A DNA stretch of 64,000 nucleotides from Flavobacteriaceae bacterium LYZ1037 (GTDB lineage: Bacteria > Bacteroidota > Bacteroidia > Flavobacteriales > Flavobacteriaceae), in contig QFWS01000006.1 of NCBI GenBank assembly GCA_003144015.1, positions 158,165 through 222,164 of the forward strand, read 5' to 3'. The position numbers were made by a program, and so were the translations under genes. Shown one piece after another: positions 37,381 to 47,342 of the stretch. Under the pieces are notes generated by a model. It was not told the DNA's origin and did no database searches. It saw nothing but the letters and a program-made list of their open reading frames with translations. Within the stretch, counting starts at the first letter, position 1; each line of letters begins with the position of its first letter.

Positions 37381-40300
37381 TTATGCTTCGGTTGTATTTC
37401 TCACTTTAGTATGATATTGCACGTTTGGTTCTGTGCCTACATACTCTAAAAGGTGATACATACGATTATCTTCTAAAAGTTTTGCAACTTTACTGTCTTT
37501 ATCATTAATGTCTCCAAAAACCATTGCCCCATTACCACATGCTGCAGAACAAGCCGTTTGGAATTCGCCATCTTTAATTTCACGTCCATCACGTTTGGCA
37601 TCAAGAATTGTTTTTTGTGTTTTTTGAATACACATTGAGCATTTCTCCATAACACCACGAGAACGAACAACGACATCTGGGTTTAAAACCATACGTCCTA
37701 AATCATCATTCATATGATAGTCAAATTCATCATTCTCACTATATAAGAACCAGTTGAAACGACGCACTTTATAAGGGCAGTTGTTAGCACAGTAACGTGT
37801 ACCTACACAACGGTTATAAGCCATATGATTTTGACCTTGACGCCCATGAGAAGTTGCAGCTACAGGACAAACAGTTTCACAAGGTGCGTGATTACAATGT
37901 TGACACATAACTGGTTGAAAAACTACTTGAGGATTGTCTGAAGCATGCTCCATTTCACCAAATTCGCTTAATGAACTTCCTAATCCTGAAATATTTTCTT
38001 TCTTCTCAATGTCTTCCGCAAAAGATTCTTCAGATGAATAATATCTATCAATACGTAACCAGTGCATATCACGACTCTTACGTACTTCTTCTTTTCCTAC
38101 TACTGGCACGTTGTTCTCTGCATGACAAGCAATTACACAAGCACCACATCCAGTACAAGCGTTTAAGTCTATAGACAGATTAAAATGATGTCCAATGGTA
38201 CGATCATATTCATCCCACAAATCAACTTCTGGTGAAGTAACCGGAGTTTCAACGTGATTTAAAGACACCACAGGAATTGCATTCCATTCAGATTTGTCTT
38301 TGGTATTGAATATTTCTAAAGTGGTTTCTTTAATAATATCACCACGACCCATTAAGGTGTTGTGCAACTGTACAGACGCAAATTCGTGCATCCCTTGAGC
38401 TGCAGAAACACTTACATCTTGTACATTATTAAAATTATGGTATAACTTATAGGCATTAACACCCGTTTTCATTTCATTTTTTAATCCAGTTGTTCTTCCA
38501 TAACCAAAAGAAAGACCAACAGATCCTTTTGCTTGTCCAGGCTGAATAATTACTGGAACATTTTCAATAGTCGTTCCATTAACGGTAACATTTGCGTAAC
38601 TACCATTTAAACCACCATTTGCTACGTGTTCACTTTTCAATCCTAATGCTTTTGCATCGTCTTTTGAAACCGTTAAATAGTTATCCCAAGACGTTCTTGT
38701 AATTGGATCTGGAAACTCTTGTAACCAAGGATTGTTGGCTTGTTTTCCATCCCCCATTCCAACTTTTGTGTATAGAGACAACTCCAATCCTGCAGAAGCA
38801 GTCGATGATGCTAATGCTCTTGCAGCTGACGCACCTGAAACAGATGCAGTTGTTGTAGTTTGTTCAGTAGCTGTTGTGGTTTCTTTATCTTTATTTAATC
38901 CCAAACCTGTTGCAACATCTTCAATAATACCACCTACAAAAGTTTTATCATCTGTTGCTGTTGCAGTTGCATTGGTTCCGTTTGAAGTAGAAATCGCTCC
39001 ATTAGAAACAAAAACACCATCGTGCAATGCTTGACTAAATGAAGAACCTGCTAAAATATTTTCGTTCCAAGTTTGCTTGATATAATCGTGATAAGAAACA
39101 TCGTTTCCTGTCCAATTTAACAAAGCATCTTGAAATTGTTTTGTATCGAATAATGGACGAATTGTTGGCTGCATTAATGCAAAATGTCCTTTTTTCAATT
39201 CTACATCTCCCCATGATTCTAAATAATGTGGAGCAGCAGCAATATATTGCGTTTGTGTAGATGTTTCGTCTGCTTTTAATGAAAAGGTAACCGATAATTC
39301 TGTTTGTGTTAATCCCTCAGCAAAGTCGGCTGCATTTGGTAATGTATATATAGGGTTAACACCACTCATGATAATAGCACCTACTTTACCTGCTTTCATT
39401 TCGGCAACTAAAGTATTAACTGCTTTATCGTTTCCTTGTCTTATTTTTATTGGTGTAGCTGCATCAAATGCTTTAGAATTCAAATAGTCATTAATTTCTA
39501 AAACGACTGTTTGTGCATTTACATCCTGAACTCCAGTTACTACGACACCTTTACTTCCTACGCTTTTTAGTTGAGAAGCAGCTTTACTTACAGCTGTTAA
39601 TATGTGTTCTGGTAAATCGACAGAAACAGACCCTCCAACAACTTCACTATATAATTTAGCTAAAACTAATTTTTGCTGACTTGGAGTTACTGGCACACGC
39701 TTATCTGCATTAGCTCCAGTTAATGACATGTTAGATTCAAACTGAATGTGACGTGACATTTTTCCTTTAGTTGGAATACGTCCAGCTGCATAACCAGAGT
39801 CGAAACCTCCACCTTGCCAATCGCCTAGGAAATCTCCTCCTACAGAAACAATTGTTTCGGCTTTAGAGAAATCATAACTAGCTAAACCTCTTTCATTGTA
39901 TTTTGCTTGGTAAGCATCTAGTGCAGCAGACTCAGATACCGCATCATAAACCACATGATTTACATTGCCGTATTTTTGTTTAAATTCTGAAATTAACTTC
40001 GAAGTAGAAGGGCTAGCAAATGTTTGAGTTAACAACACTATTTGTTTTCCTGAACCACTTAATTCTGTTAATTTTTGACTAACCTCAGCGTTTAAATCTT
40101 CCCATGAAATATAGCTATCTCCTTTAACAGGACCTTGCATTCTCATGCTATCATACAGACCTAAAACCGATGCATTTACCCTAGCATTAGCACTACCACT
40201 AGTAGTTGCCAAAGTATTATTTTCAATTTTAATTGGACGACCTTCACGAGTTTTTACTAAAACACTAGCGAAATCAAATCCATCTGCAATGGTTGTTGCA

Positions 40301-40587
40301 TAATAGTTTGCTACACCAGGAATTATTTCTACTGGCTGCACTACATAAGGTATGGATTTAATAACTGGCCCTTCGCAGGCTGCCAATGATGCAGCAGCTG
40401 TACTAAAACCAACGTATTTTAAGAAATCACGACGTGTTGTTTTCGAACTCTCTAACGATTCTTTATTACCTAAAAACTCATCAGTAGGAATTTCTTCAAC
40501 AAACTCATTTTGTTGCAGCGTCTCAACAATAGAACTATTTTCGTTTAGCTCTTCAACACTTTTCCAGTATTTCTTGTTTGATGACAT
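37381..40587 (-). CDS. actB: alternative complex III subunit ActB (molybdopterin-oxidoreductase-like iron-sulfur protein)
   Basis: 1068 residues. A twin-arginine-like segment TRRDFLK (51-57) preceded by a 50-residue leader runs into LAAC, with C71 a possible lipid site. The large middle region is homologous to molybdopterin oxidoreductases, but in ACIII this domain holds no molybdenum cofactor. A Thr/Ala-rich linker (about 530-590) separates it from the C-terminal ferredoxin-like domain, which carries the cluster motifs CTGCGACVIACHAE, CQHCNHAPCETVCP, CVGTRYCANNCPY and CSMCIQ with CSAACG. It relays electrons from quinol to the ActA/ActE haems. The start ATG at 40587 leaves the long pre-Tat leader usual for this family. 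Confidence 0.95.
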   Translation of the reverse strand: MSSNKKYWKSVEELNENSSIVETLQQNEFVEEIPTDEFLGNKESLESSKTTRRDFLKYVGFSTAAASLAACEGPVIKSIPYVVQPVEIIPGVANYYATTIADGFDFASVLVKTREGRPIKIENNTLATTSGSANARVNASVLGLYDSMRMQGPVKGDSYISWEDLNAEVSQKLTELSGSGKQIVLLTQTFASPSTSKLISEFKQKYGNVNHVVYDAVSESAALDAYQAKYNERGLASYDFSKAETIVSVGGDFLGDWQGGGFDSGYAAGRIPTKGKMSRHIQFESNMSLTGANADKRVPVTPSQQKLVLAKLYSEVVGGSVSVDLPEHILTAVSKAASQLKSVGSKGVVVTGVQDVNAQTVVLEINDYLNSKAFDAATPIKIRQGNDKAVNTLVAEMKAGKVGAIIMSGVNPIYTLPNAADFAEGLTQTELSVTFSLKADETSTQTQYIAAAPHYLESWGDVELKKGHFALMQPTIRPLFDTKQFQDALLNWTGNDVSYHDYIKQTWNENILAGSSFSQALHDGVFVSNGAISTSNGTNATATATDDKTFVGGIIEDVATGLGLNKDKETTTATEQTTTTASVSGASAARALASSTASAGLELSLYTKVGMGDGKQANNPWLQEFPDPITRTSWDNYLTVSKDDAKALGLKSEHVANGGLNGSYANVTVNGTTIENVPVIIQPGQAKGSVGLSFGYGRTTGLKNEMKTGVNAYKLYHNFNNVQDVSVSAAQGMHEFASVQLHNTLMGRGDIIKETTLEIFNTKDKSEWNAIPVVSLNHVETPVTSPEVDLWDEYDRTIGHHFNLSIDLNACTGCGACVIACHAENNVPVVGKEEVRKSRDMHWLRIDRYYSSEESFAEDIEKKENISGLGSSLSEFGEMEHASDNPQVVFQPVMCQHCNHAPCETVCPVAATSHGRQGQNHMAYNRCVGTRYCANNCPYKVRRFNWFLYSENDEFDYHMNDDLGRMVLNPDVVVRSRGVMEKCSMCIQKTQKTILDAKRDGREIKDGEFQTACSAACGNGAMVFGDINDKDSKVAKLLEDNRMYHLLEYVGTEPNVQYHTKVRNTTEA

Positions 40588-40655
40588 ATTATATAATTGA
40601 ATTACTTCTTAATAATTTTAATATTTCTCTTAATTGAGATTTTCTTTTTATGGAA

Positions 40656-40681
40656 ATTACTAAAATTCTGCTTTTAGTAAT
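40656..40681. other. stem-loop spanning the actA stop codon
   Basis: ATTACTAAAA (40656-40665), a 6-base loop and TTTTAGTAAT (40672-40681) form a perfect 10-bp stem that contains the actA stop codon and the start of the actA-actB gap. No T run follows, so it is not a clear terminator; it may stabilise or process the operon mRNA. Confidence 0.4.
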
Positions 40682-41963
40682 GACATTTACCACACTCTAA
40701 TCCACCCATTTGCGCAGCAGTTAGTTCCTCTACCCCATACTTTTTAGATAACTCTTCGTGAATTTTAGTATAGTATGCATTGTCTTTAACTTTTACGTTT
40801 GTATCTCTATGGCAATTTATACACCACCCCATTGTTAAAGGAGAATATTGTGAAACAATTTCCATTTCTTCAATAGGTCCATGACAAGTTTGACATTCTA
40901 TTCCAGCCACAGATACGTGTTGCGAGTGATTAAAATATGCGAAATCTGGTAAATTATGAATTCTTACCCATTTAACAGGCTGTGTTTCCCCTGTGTATTT
41001 TTGATCGGCATCACTCCAACCTACTGCATCGTATAGTTTTTTAATTTCTCCATCATAGAACTCTTTACTGTATTCTTCTGTTGCAGTAGTCTCTGCAACT
41101 TCATAAACAGATTTATGACAATTCATACAAACATTTAATGAAGGAATACCTGATGTTTTACTAACACGTGCTGATGAATGACAGAATTTACAATCTATTC
41201 CATTATCACCTGCATGTATTTTATGAGAGAAATGTATAGGTTGTACTGGTTGATAGCCTTGGTCTACACCAATTTGCATCATATAGCCATATAGGTAATA
41301 ACCACTAGCTAATAATAAAAAGATAACAGTTACTAATACTAAAAATTGATTCTGAACAAATGCTTTCCAGATCGGAACTCCTTTAGTTTCAGTTACATCA
41401 ACATTTTTAGCTTCTGCAAAACGATTTAAAGTACGTCTTACTAATAACAATGCCATTGCTAATAATGCAAACAACAAAGCTAAAGCTCCTAAGATTATTT
41501 TATTTGAAATTCCAGATTCTGACGATGCTTGTCCAGTTCCAGAAGCTGTAGCAACTTCAACTGGTGCTGGAGCCTCTTCGGCTGTATAAGCTAATATATC
41601 GCTTATATCTTGATCTGACAGTTGTGGAAATGCCGTCATAGCTGCACCTCCATATTCATCATAAATCTTAGCTGCATAAGCATCTCCAGACTTAATAACA
41701 CTTGAACTATTACGTATCCAAGCAGCAAGCCATGCTCTATCTAAGCCTTGTTCATCTGCAAGCTTCTGCTCGATATGACGAAGCGCTGGACCAGTCATCT
41801 TCTTATCTAATTTATGACAAGCAGCACAATTGGCGTTAAATAAAGATTTACCTTTAGCTGGATCGCCCTCTTGAGCGAAAATTGAAGTTGAAATTGTTAG
41901 AATAAAAATTAAACTTAACTTAAGAATATTTCTGCCTAACTTACGGTTACTCACCTGTTTCAT
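40674..41963 (-). CDS. actA: alternative complex III subunit ActA (multihaem cytochrome c)
   Basis: 429 residues from the ATG at 41963; the frame stays open upstream to a TTG at 42029, but the ATG gives a normal signal peptide (about 1-30, ending IFAQ). Six CxxCH haem motifs are visible. One is in an N-terminal class-I cytochrome domain (CAACH, 46-50). After two membrane helices (about 150-175 and 205-230), five more lie in a cytochrome c3-like domain (CKFCH, CMNCH, CQTCH, CINCH, CGKCH). ActA wires ActB to ActE in ACIII. It opens the operon that ends with coxA. Confidence 0.95.
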   Translation of the reverse strand: MKQVSNRKLGRNILKLSLIFILTISTSIFAQEGDPAKGKSLFNANCAACHKLDKKMTGPALRHIEQKLADEQGLDRAWLAAWIRNSSSVIKSGDAYAAKIYDEYGGAAMTAFPQLSDQDISDILAYTAEEAPAPVEVATASGTGQASSESGISNKIILGALALLFALLAMALLLVRRTLNRFAEAKNVDVTETKGVPIWKAFVQNQFLVLVTVIFLLLASGYYLYGYMMQIGVDQGYQPVQPIHFSHKIHAGDNGIDCKFCHSSARVSKTSGIPSLNVCMNCHKSVYEVAETTATEEYSKEFYDGEIKKLYDAVGWSDADQKYTGETQPVKWVRIHNLPDFAYFNHSQHVSVAGIECQTCHGPIEEMEIVSQYSPLTMGWCINCHRDTNVKVKDNAYYTKIHEELSKKYGVEELTAAQMGGLECGKCHY

Positions 41964-42044
41964 ATTAATGGTTGAATTAACGTCTAAACTTTGGTATGAT
42001 TTTTTCACTAATGTGAATGAAAAATACAATTATAAAATCTCTCG

Positions 42045-42052
42045 CAAAAGTA
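42045..42052 (-). promoter_or_regulatory. candidate -7 element for the ACIII-oxidase operon
   Basis: TACTTTTG on the minus strand, an exact TAnnTTTG match, about 82 bp before the actA ATG. Transcription from it would leave a leader of about 75 nt. No TTG was found at -33. Confidence 0.4.
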
Positions 42053-42150
42053 ACATTTAAAGTCGATTTTGAAAATGTTAGGGAAGTGTTAATTGCTAAT
42101 TTAGAGGAGTTCTAAATAATAAATACCTATAAAAATTAGTTAATAAGGCA

Positions 42151-42158
42151 TACATTTG
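42151..42158 (+). promoter_or_regulatory. candidate -7 element for the SPOR-domain gene
   Basis: TACATTTG matches TAnnTTTG and lies 18 bp before the ATG at 42177. No TTG at -33. Confidence 0.4.
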
Positions 42159-42176
42159 CATTAAAATTTGTTGAAA

Positions 42177-42575
42177 ATGAAATTATTAAACATGAAAATA
42201 AGCACATTTACAGTTGTTTGCATTCTTTTTGTAAGTCAGTTAAGTTATGGGCAACAAGGCACAGTTACTATCAATCAAAATAAGGATATTGACAAATTGT
42301 TGGTCTTAAAAAAAGAAATAAATGAATCTGAGAACACATCAGATCGGTATAGAATTCAAATTTATTCAGGAAATAGATCTGAAGCAGAAAAAGCACAGAG
42401 TAATTTTAGAAATATGTCTGTTGATTTAAAATCGAAATTAGTTTACGAAACACCAAACTATAAAATATGGGTAGGTAATTTTAGAACTAGACTTGAGGCA
42501 GACAGAGCTTTAGTAAAAGTAAAAGCCAAGTTTCCAACAGCTTTTATTTTTAAACCAAAAAAGGAGAAAGAATAG
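42177..42575 (+). CDS. secreted SPOR-domain protein
   Basis: 132 residues from the ATG at 42177 (a second ATG at 42192 would give the tighter signal peptide MKISTFTVVCILFV). After the signal peptide (ending SYGQ) and a short linker, the C-terminal SPOR domain (about 55-125) shows YRIQIYSGNRSEAEKAQ, YKIWVGNFRTRLEADRAL and VKAKFPTAFIFKP. SPOR domains bind denuded peptidoglycan glycans, so a periplasmic cell-wall role is likely. It lies divergently from the actA operon and convergently to infB, sharing a terminator with the latter. Confidence 0.9.
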   Translation: MKLLNMKISTFTVVCILFVSQLSYGQQGTVTINQNKDIDKLLVLKKEINESENTSDRYRIQIYSGNRSEAEKAQSNFRNMSVDLKSKLVYETPNYKIWVGNFRTRLEADRALVKVKAKFPTAFIFKPKKEKE

Positions 42576-42628
42576 AGGTTTGTGTTATTAAAATTACTAC
42601 TTCAATATTTTTATAACCTATTGATAAC

Positions 42629-42660
42629 AAAAAACAGCGACCAAATTGGTCGCTGTTTTT
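42629..42660. terminator. bidirectional terminator between the SPOR gene and infB
   Basis: ACAGCGACC (42634-42642) pairs with GGTCGCTGT (42648-42656) around AAATT, extended by A5 on one side and T4 on the other. It serves the convergent genes ending at 42575 and 42680. Confidence 0.85.
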
Positions 42661-42679
42661 ATTTATATTGACTTAGAAA

Positions 42680-45496
42680 CTATTTCAATTTCTTTTTAAC
42701 TTCAACTTCATGATAAGCTTCAATAATATCGCCTTCTTTAATATCGTTGTAGTTTTTAATTTGCATACCACAATCATAACCTTTGGATACTTCTTTTACA
42801 TCGTCTTTAAAACGTTTTAATGACGACAATTCACCTGTGAATACAACAACACCATCACGTATTAATCGGATACCAGAATTTCTAAAAATCTTACCTGAAA
42901 GCACCATACATCCAGCAATACTTCCAATTTTAGAGACTTTAAATATTTCTCTAATTTCGGCTGTTCCAGTAATTTCTTCTTTAAGCTCTGGTGACAACAT
43001 GCCTTCCATTGCATCTTTAAGGTCGTTAATAGCATCGTAAATAATCGAGTACATTCTAATATCGATTTCTTCTTTGTCTGCTATTTGACGTGCATTACCC
43101 ATTGGTCTCACATTAAATCCTATAATAATAGCATCTGAGGCTGTAGCTAATAATACATCGCTTTCTGTAATTGGTCCAACACCTTTATGTATAATATTTA
43201 CTTGAATTTCTTCGGTAGATAATTTTTGGAACGAATCTGTTAATGCTTCAACAGAACCATCTACATCACCTTTAAGAATGATATTTAATTCTTGGAAATC
43301 TCCAAGAGCAATACGTCTTCCAATTTCGTCTAATGTAATATGACGTTGCGTTCTAACAGACTGCTCACGTTGTAATTGAGTACGTTTAGTAGCAATTTGT
43401 TTCGCTTCACGTTCGTCTGCAAAAACACTAAATTTATCACCTGCTTGTGGTGCGCCATCTAATCCTAAAATAGATACAGGCGTTGATGGGCCAGCTTCTT
43501 TCACTTCATTTCCACGCTCATCGTGCATGGCTTTCACTTTTCCACTGTTTTTTCCTGCTAATACATAATCTCCAACTTTTAAGGTTCCAGCTTGAACTAA
43601 AATAGTAGACACATATCCACGTCCTTTATCCAAGAATGCTTCTACAACTGTTCCAACAGCTGGTTTATTTGGATTTGCTTTAAGCTCTAATAATTCGGCT
43701 TCAAGTAATACTTTTTCTAATAATTCTTTAACTCCAGTTCCAACTTTAGCAGAAATATCGTGAGATTGCACTTTACCTCCCCAATCTTCAACTAATAAAT
43801 TCATATTAGCAAGACCTTCTTTAATCTTTTCAGGATTAGCTGCAGGTAAATCAATTTTATTGATAGCAAAAACAATAGGAACTCCTGCTGCTTGAGCATG
43901 AGAGATTGCTTCTTTAGTTTGTGGCATAATATCATCGTCTGCTGCTGCAACAATAATAGCAATATCTGTTACTTGAGCACCACGAGCACGCATAGCTGTA
44001 AAGGCTTCGTGACCAGGTGTATCTAAAAAGGCAATTTTCTGTCCATTTTCTAGTTGTACTCCATAGGCTCCAATATGTTGTGTGATTCCTCCAGATTCTC
44101 CAGCAATTACATTTTCCTTACGTATATAATCTAATAGAGATGTTTTACCATGATCTACGTGACCCATGACTGTTACTATTGGTGCACGTTCAACTAAATC
44201 TTCTGGTTTATCTTCAACTTTTTCTATTGATTCTTCTATATCTGCAGTTACAAATTCTACTTCGTAACCAAACTCGTCTGCAACAATACTTAAGGTTTCA
44301 GCATCTAAACGTTGGTTCATGGTAACCATCATTCCTAAAGACATACATGCAGAAATAATTTGCGTTACAGATACATCCATCATGGTTGCAACTTCGTTTG
44401 CAGTTACAAACTCAGTAACTTTAAGAGTTTTACTTTCAGCTGCTTCTAATTTTTGGTCGATTTCTGTTTGCTCCCTATGTTGGTCTCTTTTATCTCTACG
44501 ATATTTAGCTCCTTTACCTTTACTAGATTTTCCTTGAAGTTTTTCTAGTGTTTCACGAACTTGTTTTTGAACTTCTTCTTCGCTAGGCTCTTCTTTTACA
44601 ACATTTCTTCTTCCTTTACCTGCTCCAGGTTTTCCTTTAAACCTGTCATTTCCACTTCTTGGGGCATTACCACTTCCTGTTCCTGGCGCACCAGCTTTAC
44701 TTATACGACGACGCTTTTTCTTGTTAGAATTAGCAGATTTATCATCTTTTTTCTTGTCGTCTGTCTTTTTCTTAGGTTTTTTAAATTGCGATAAATCTAT
44801 TTTATCACCAGCAATTTTTGGCCCAGAAAGTTTTTGATATTGTGTTTTTAGTTTTTCGTCTTCAACAGGGGCTTCTACATCTTTATCTTTAGAAGCTTCT
44901 ACTTTTACAGTCTCCTTTTTTGGAGCTTCTGTTTCAGTTTTTTTAGTTGCTTTTTCTTCAACCTTAGCTTTTGGCTTTTCGGTTGCTTTTTCTTTAGGCT
45001 TTTCTTTTTCTTCTACAGCTTTTTTGTCTGTAGACTCTTCAACTTTCGCTTGAGGTTTTTCAACTTTAACAGTTTCTTCCTCTTTTTTAGCAGGAGTTTC
45101 GGCAGCTTTTTTCTTTGGCTCTAAATCTATTTTACCAACTTGTTTTGGTCCAGAAAGCGTAGATTTTGCTTTTACAACTTCAGCTTCAGCTGCTTTAGCT
45201 GCAGCTGCTGCTTCTCTTTTTGCTCTAGCTTGTTCCTTCTCTTCAATTTCTCGTTCACGCTGTTCTTTTAAAGCTTCTTTTTCTTTAAGCTTAGCCTCAC
45301 TAACTTCTTGAGACGCCATTTTTTTATTGGCATCCGTTTGAAATTCGTCAGAAAGGACTTGATAAACCTCGTCTGAAATTTTTGTAGTAGGACGTTTCTC
45401 TATTTCAATGCCTTTGGTATCTAAATACTCAACAGCACGATCTAAAGAAATGTTTAACTCGCGTAATACTTTATTTAATCTAATAGTTTCAGCCAT
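42680..45496 (-). CDS. infB: translation initiation factor IF-2
   Basis: 938 residues. The N-terminal IF2_N subdomain (about 2-52) is followed by roughly 300 residues of Lys/Glu/Ala-rich low-complexity sequence, a second IF2_N-like helix bundle (about 358-415) and the GTPase domain with [17 protein letters not shown] and NKIDLP. The beta-barrel and C-terminal fMet-tRNA-binding domains follow to the end. IF-2 delivers initiator tRNA to the ribosome. It is the last gene of rimP-nusA-infB and ends at a strong terminator. The length is usual for Bacteroidota. Confidence 0.98.
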   Translation of the reverse strand: MAETIRLNKVLRELNISLDRAVEYLDTKGIEIEKRPTTKISDEVYQVLSDEFQTDANKKMASQEVSEAKLKEKEALKEQREREIEEKEQARAKREAAAAAKAAEAEVVKAKSTLSGPKQVGKIDLEPKKKAAETPAKKEEETVKVEKPQAKVEESTDKKAVEEKEKPKEKATEKPKAKVEEKATKKTETEAPKKETVKVEASKDKDVEAPVEDEKLKTQYQKLSGPKIAGDKIDLSQFKKPKKKTDDKKKDDKSANSNKKKRRRISKAGAPGTGSGNAPRSGNDRFKGKPGAGKGRRNVVKEEPSEEEVQKQVRETLEKLQGKSSKGKGAKYRRDKRDQHREQTEIDQKLEAAESKTLKVTEFVTANEVATMMDVSVTQIISACMSLGMMVTMNQRLDAETLSIVADEFGYEVEFVTADIEESIEKVEDKPEDLVERAPIVTVMGHVDHGKTSLLDYIRKENVIAGESGGITQHIGAYGVQLENGQKIAFLDTPGHEAFTAMRARGAQVTDIAIIVAAADDDIMPQTKEAISHAQAAGVPIVFAINKIDLPAANPEKIKEGLANMNLLVEDWGGKVQSHDISAKVGTGVKELLEKVLLEAELLELKANPNKPAVGTVVEAFLDKGRGYVSTILVQAGTLKVGDYVLAGKNSGKVKAMHDERGNEVKEAGPSTPVSILGLDGAPQAGDKFSVFADEREAKQIATKRTQLQREQSVRTQRHITLDEIGRRIALGDFQELNIILKGDVDGSVEALTDSFQKLSTEEIQVNIIHKGVGPITESDVLLATASDAIIIGFNVRPMGNARQIADKEEIDIRMYSIIYDAINDLKDAMEGMLSPELKEEITGTAEIREIFKVSKIGSIAGCMVLSGKIFRNSGIRLIRDGVVVFTGELSSLKRFKDDVKEVSKGYDCGMQIKNYNDIKEGDIIEAYHEVEVKKKLK

Positions 45497-45526
45497 AAAT
45501 TGCCTTTAATATAACCTAAATATATG

Positions 45527-46759
45527 TTATTCTTCAAATTCTTCTCTAAGAATTCTTATAACATCATTAATTGTTTCTTCTTCTAAATCTGTTCTTTTTA
45601 CTAAATCTGCAACCTCTTGTTCTAGGATGCTTTTAGCTGTATCTAAACCTGCTTTGCTAAATTCTGCAATGATCCAGCTTTCTATTTCATCTGAAAATTC
45701 AGATAATTCAACATCTTCTTCTGCGCCTTCTCTAAACACATCAATCTCATAACCTGTTAATTGTCCAGCTAATCGAATGTTATGACCTCCACGTCCAATG
45801 GCTTTACTAACCTCTTCTGGTTTTAATATAGCTTCTGCACGTTTGTTTTCTTCATCTATTTTAATAGATGTTACACGAGCTGGGCTTAAGGCTCTGGTAA
45901 TATAAAGCTGTAAGTTACTTGTATAATTAATAACATCGATATTTTCGTTTCCAAGTTCACGAACAATGCCATGAATTCTTGATCCTTTCATCCCAACACA
46001 TGCTCCAACTGGATCTATTCTATCATCGTAAGAATCTACAGCTACTTTTGCTTTTTCACCAGGGATCCTTACCACGTTTTTAATAGTAATTAAACCGTCG
46101 AAAACTTCAGGTATTTCTTGCTCGAATAACTTCTCTAAAAATGTTGGAGAGGTACGAGACATAATAATGGCCGGTTTATTACCTTTAAGCTCTACGCTTT
46201 CAACAATACCACGAACATTATCTCCTTTTCTAAAAAAATCTGAAGGTATTTGTTTTTCTTTTGGCAAAATAATTTCGTTTCCTTCATCGTCTAACAAAAT
46301 TACTGCTCTATGACGAATATGATGCACTTCTGCAGTATATATCTCACCAATTAGATCTTTAAATTGTTTATAGATATTGGTATTGTCGTGTTCGTGAATT
46401 TTAGAAATTAAATTTTGTCTTAATGCTAAAATAGAACGACGTCCAAGATCGATTAGTTTTACTTCTTCAGATACATCTTCACCTACTTCAAAATCTGGCT
46501 CAATTTTACGAGCTTCAGTTAAAGATATTTCTTGATTTGGCTCTTCTACTTCACCATCTGCAACTACTATTCTATTTCTCCAAATTTCTAAATCTCCTTT
46601 ATCTGGATTAATAATAATATCAAAATTATCATCGTCTCCAAATTTCTTTTTTAAGGCATTTCTAAACACATCTTCAAGAATCGCCATTAACGTTACACGA
46701 TCTATTAATTTATCGTCTTTAAATTCCGAAAAAGAATCAATTAACGCAAGATTTTCCAT
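45527..46759 (-). CDS. nusA: transcription termination/antitermination factor NusA
   Basis: 410 residues, full length for Bacteroidota. An N-terminal RNA-polymerase-binding domain (about 1-125) is followed by S1 (about 130-205; GEIYTAEVHHIRHRA) and two KH domains (about 225-345; GACVGMKGSRI and GRGGHNIRLAGQ). The acidic C-terminus lacks the AR repeats of enterobacterial NusA. NusA promotes pausing and intrinsic termination. This matters here because a terminator-like hairpin sits in the leader of its own operon. It is 12 bp after rimP and 30 bp before infB. Confidence 0.97.
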   Translation of the reverse strand: MENLALIDSFSEFKDDKLIDRVTLMAILEDVFRNALKKKFGDDDNFDIIINPDKGDLEIWRNRIVVADGEVEEPNQEISLTEARKIEPDFEVGEDVSEEVKLIDLGRRSILALRQNLISKIHEHDNTNIYKQFKDLIGEIYTAEVHHIRHRAVILLDDEGNEIILPKEKQIPSDFFRKGDNVRGIVESVELKGNKPAIIMSRTSPTFLEKLFEQEIPEVFDGLITIKNVVRIPGEKAKVAVDSYDDRIDPVGACVGMKGSRIHGIVRELGNENIDVINYTSNLQLYITRALSPARVTSIKIDEENKRAEAILKPEEVSKAIGRGGHNIRLAGQLTGYEIDVFREGAEEDVELSEFSDEIESWIIAEFSKAGLDTAKSILEQEVADLVKRTDLEEETINDVIRILREEFEE

Positions 46760-46771
46760 ATCTCTATTGAA

Positions 46772-47233
46772 TTAAAATTTTATCATAACTTTTGCTTCTA
46801 CAATATTTTCGTAGGCAATTTCTGCCTCATTTTGTACAGTAATTTTTCCTTTACCAATGGGTTTAGGTTCTCTCGATTTCCACTGCACTTTAATGTTATT
46901 ATCTGTTGCATTAATAAGATCTGCTTCTATAACTTTATCTGCCGTCTTTATTTCTAAAGTTCTACCAATGTTTTTCTTGTACTGTCTTACATTTACTAAA
47001 GGAGTCGTTGCTCCAGCCGAAGCTACTTCTAAAGCGAAATCATGTTCTTCTCTATCGATATTATGCTCGATAGCACGACTTATAAACATGCAATCTTCTA
47101 CTGTAACGCCATGATCGCCATCAATAACTATTTTAATAGCATTGTCTTCTGAAATTGAAAAGTCGATTAAAAACAGATGTTGTTTTTCTTCTAATCCTTC
47201 GTTCAATAAATTTTCAACGGTTGTTCTAAACAT
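46772..47233 (-). CDS. rimP: ribosome maturation factor RimP
   Basis: 153 residues from the ATG at 47233 (MFRTTVENLLNEGL). The frame is open 24 codons further, but that extension would be translated through the leader hairpin and has no RimP similarity. The conserved centre is intact: KIVIDGDHGVTVEDCMFISR and the LEVASAG segment, with the C-terminal Sm-like domain from about 85. RimP is needed for 30S maturation. It is the first gene of the nusA-infB operon, an order conserved across bacteria. Confidence 0.95.
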   Translation of the reverse strand: MFRTTVENLLNEGLEEKQHLFLIDFSISEDNAIKIVIDGDHGVTVEDCMFISRAIEHNIDREEHDFALEVASAGATTPLVNVRQYKKNIGRTLEIKTADKVIEADLINATDNNIKVQWKSREPKPIGKGKITVQNEAEIAYENIVEAKVMIKF

Positions 47234-47243
47234 TTTTTGGTAT

Positions 47244-47269
47244 AAAAAGAGGGGACTTTTCGTCCCCTC
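47244..47269 (-). terminator. intrinsic terminator/attenuator in the rimP-nusA-infB leader
   Basis: On the minus strand GAGGGGAC, loop GAAAA, GTCCCCTC, then five U: a perfect 8-bp GC-rich stem with a U run. The U run ends 10 nt before the rimP ATG. A consensus promoter lies upstream of it (47295-47324), so the hairpin is inside the operon leader rather than behind the promoter. It may also end transcripts from the plug-domain gene, whose stop is at 47343. Confidence 0.85.
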
Positions 47270-47294
47270 ATATCTCTTAATTCTTACAACGCTG

Positions 47295-47324
47295 CAAATA
47301 TACAATATTTATATTGAAATACAA
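47295..47324 (-). promoter_or_regulatory. promoter for rimP-nusA-infB
   Basis: Minus strand: TTG (47322-47324), 19 bp, TATATTTG (47295-47302), an exact match to the Bacteroidota consensus. The predicted start near 47288 gives a leader of about 55 nt that contains the terminator hairpin. Confidence 0.7.
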
Positions 47325-47342
47325 TATTAGTAACGCTTTTTA

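Noticed and set aside
37381..40587. ActB as a true molybdopterin enzyme
   Set aside because: The operon is the ACIII operon, and ACIII ActB retains the fold without the cofactor; naming it a molybdoenzyme would mislead.
42027..42029. TTG at 42029 as the actA start
   Set aside because: It sits about 9 nt after the predicted transcript start and adds 22 residues before a normal signal peptide that begins at the ATG at 41963.
47234..47305. A 24-codon upstream extension of rimP
   Set aside because: It would be translated through the leader hairpin and the promoter -7 region is just 5' of or within it; RimP similarity starts at the ATG at 47233.
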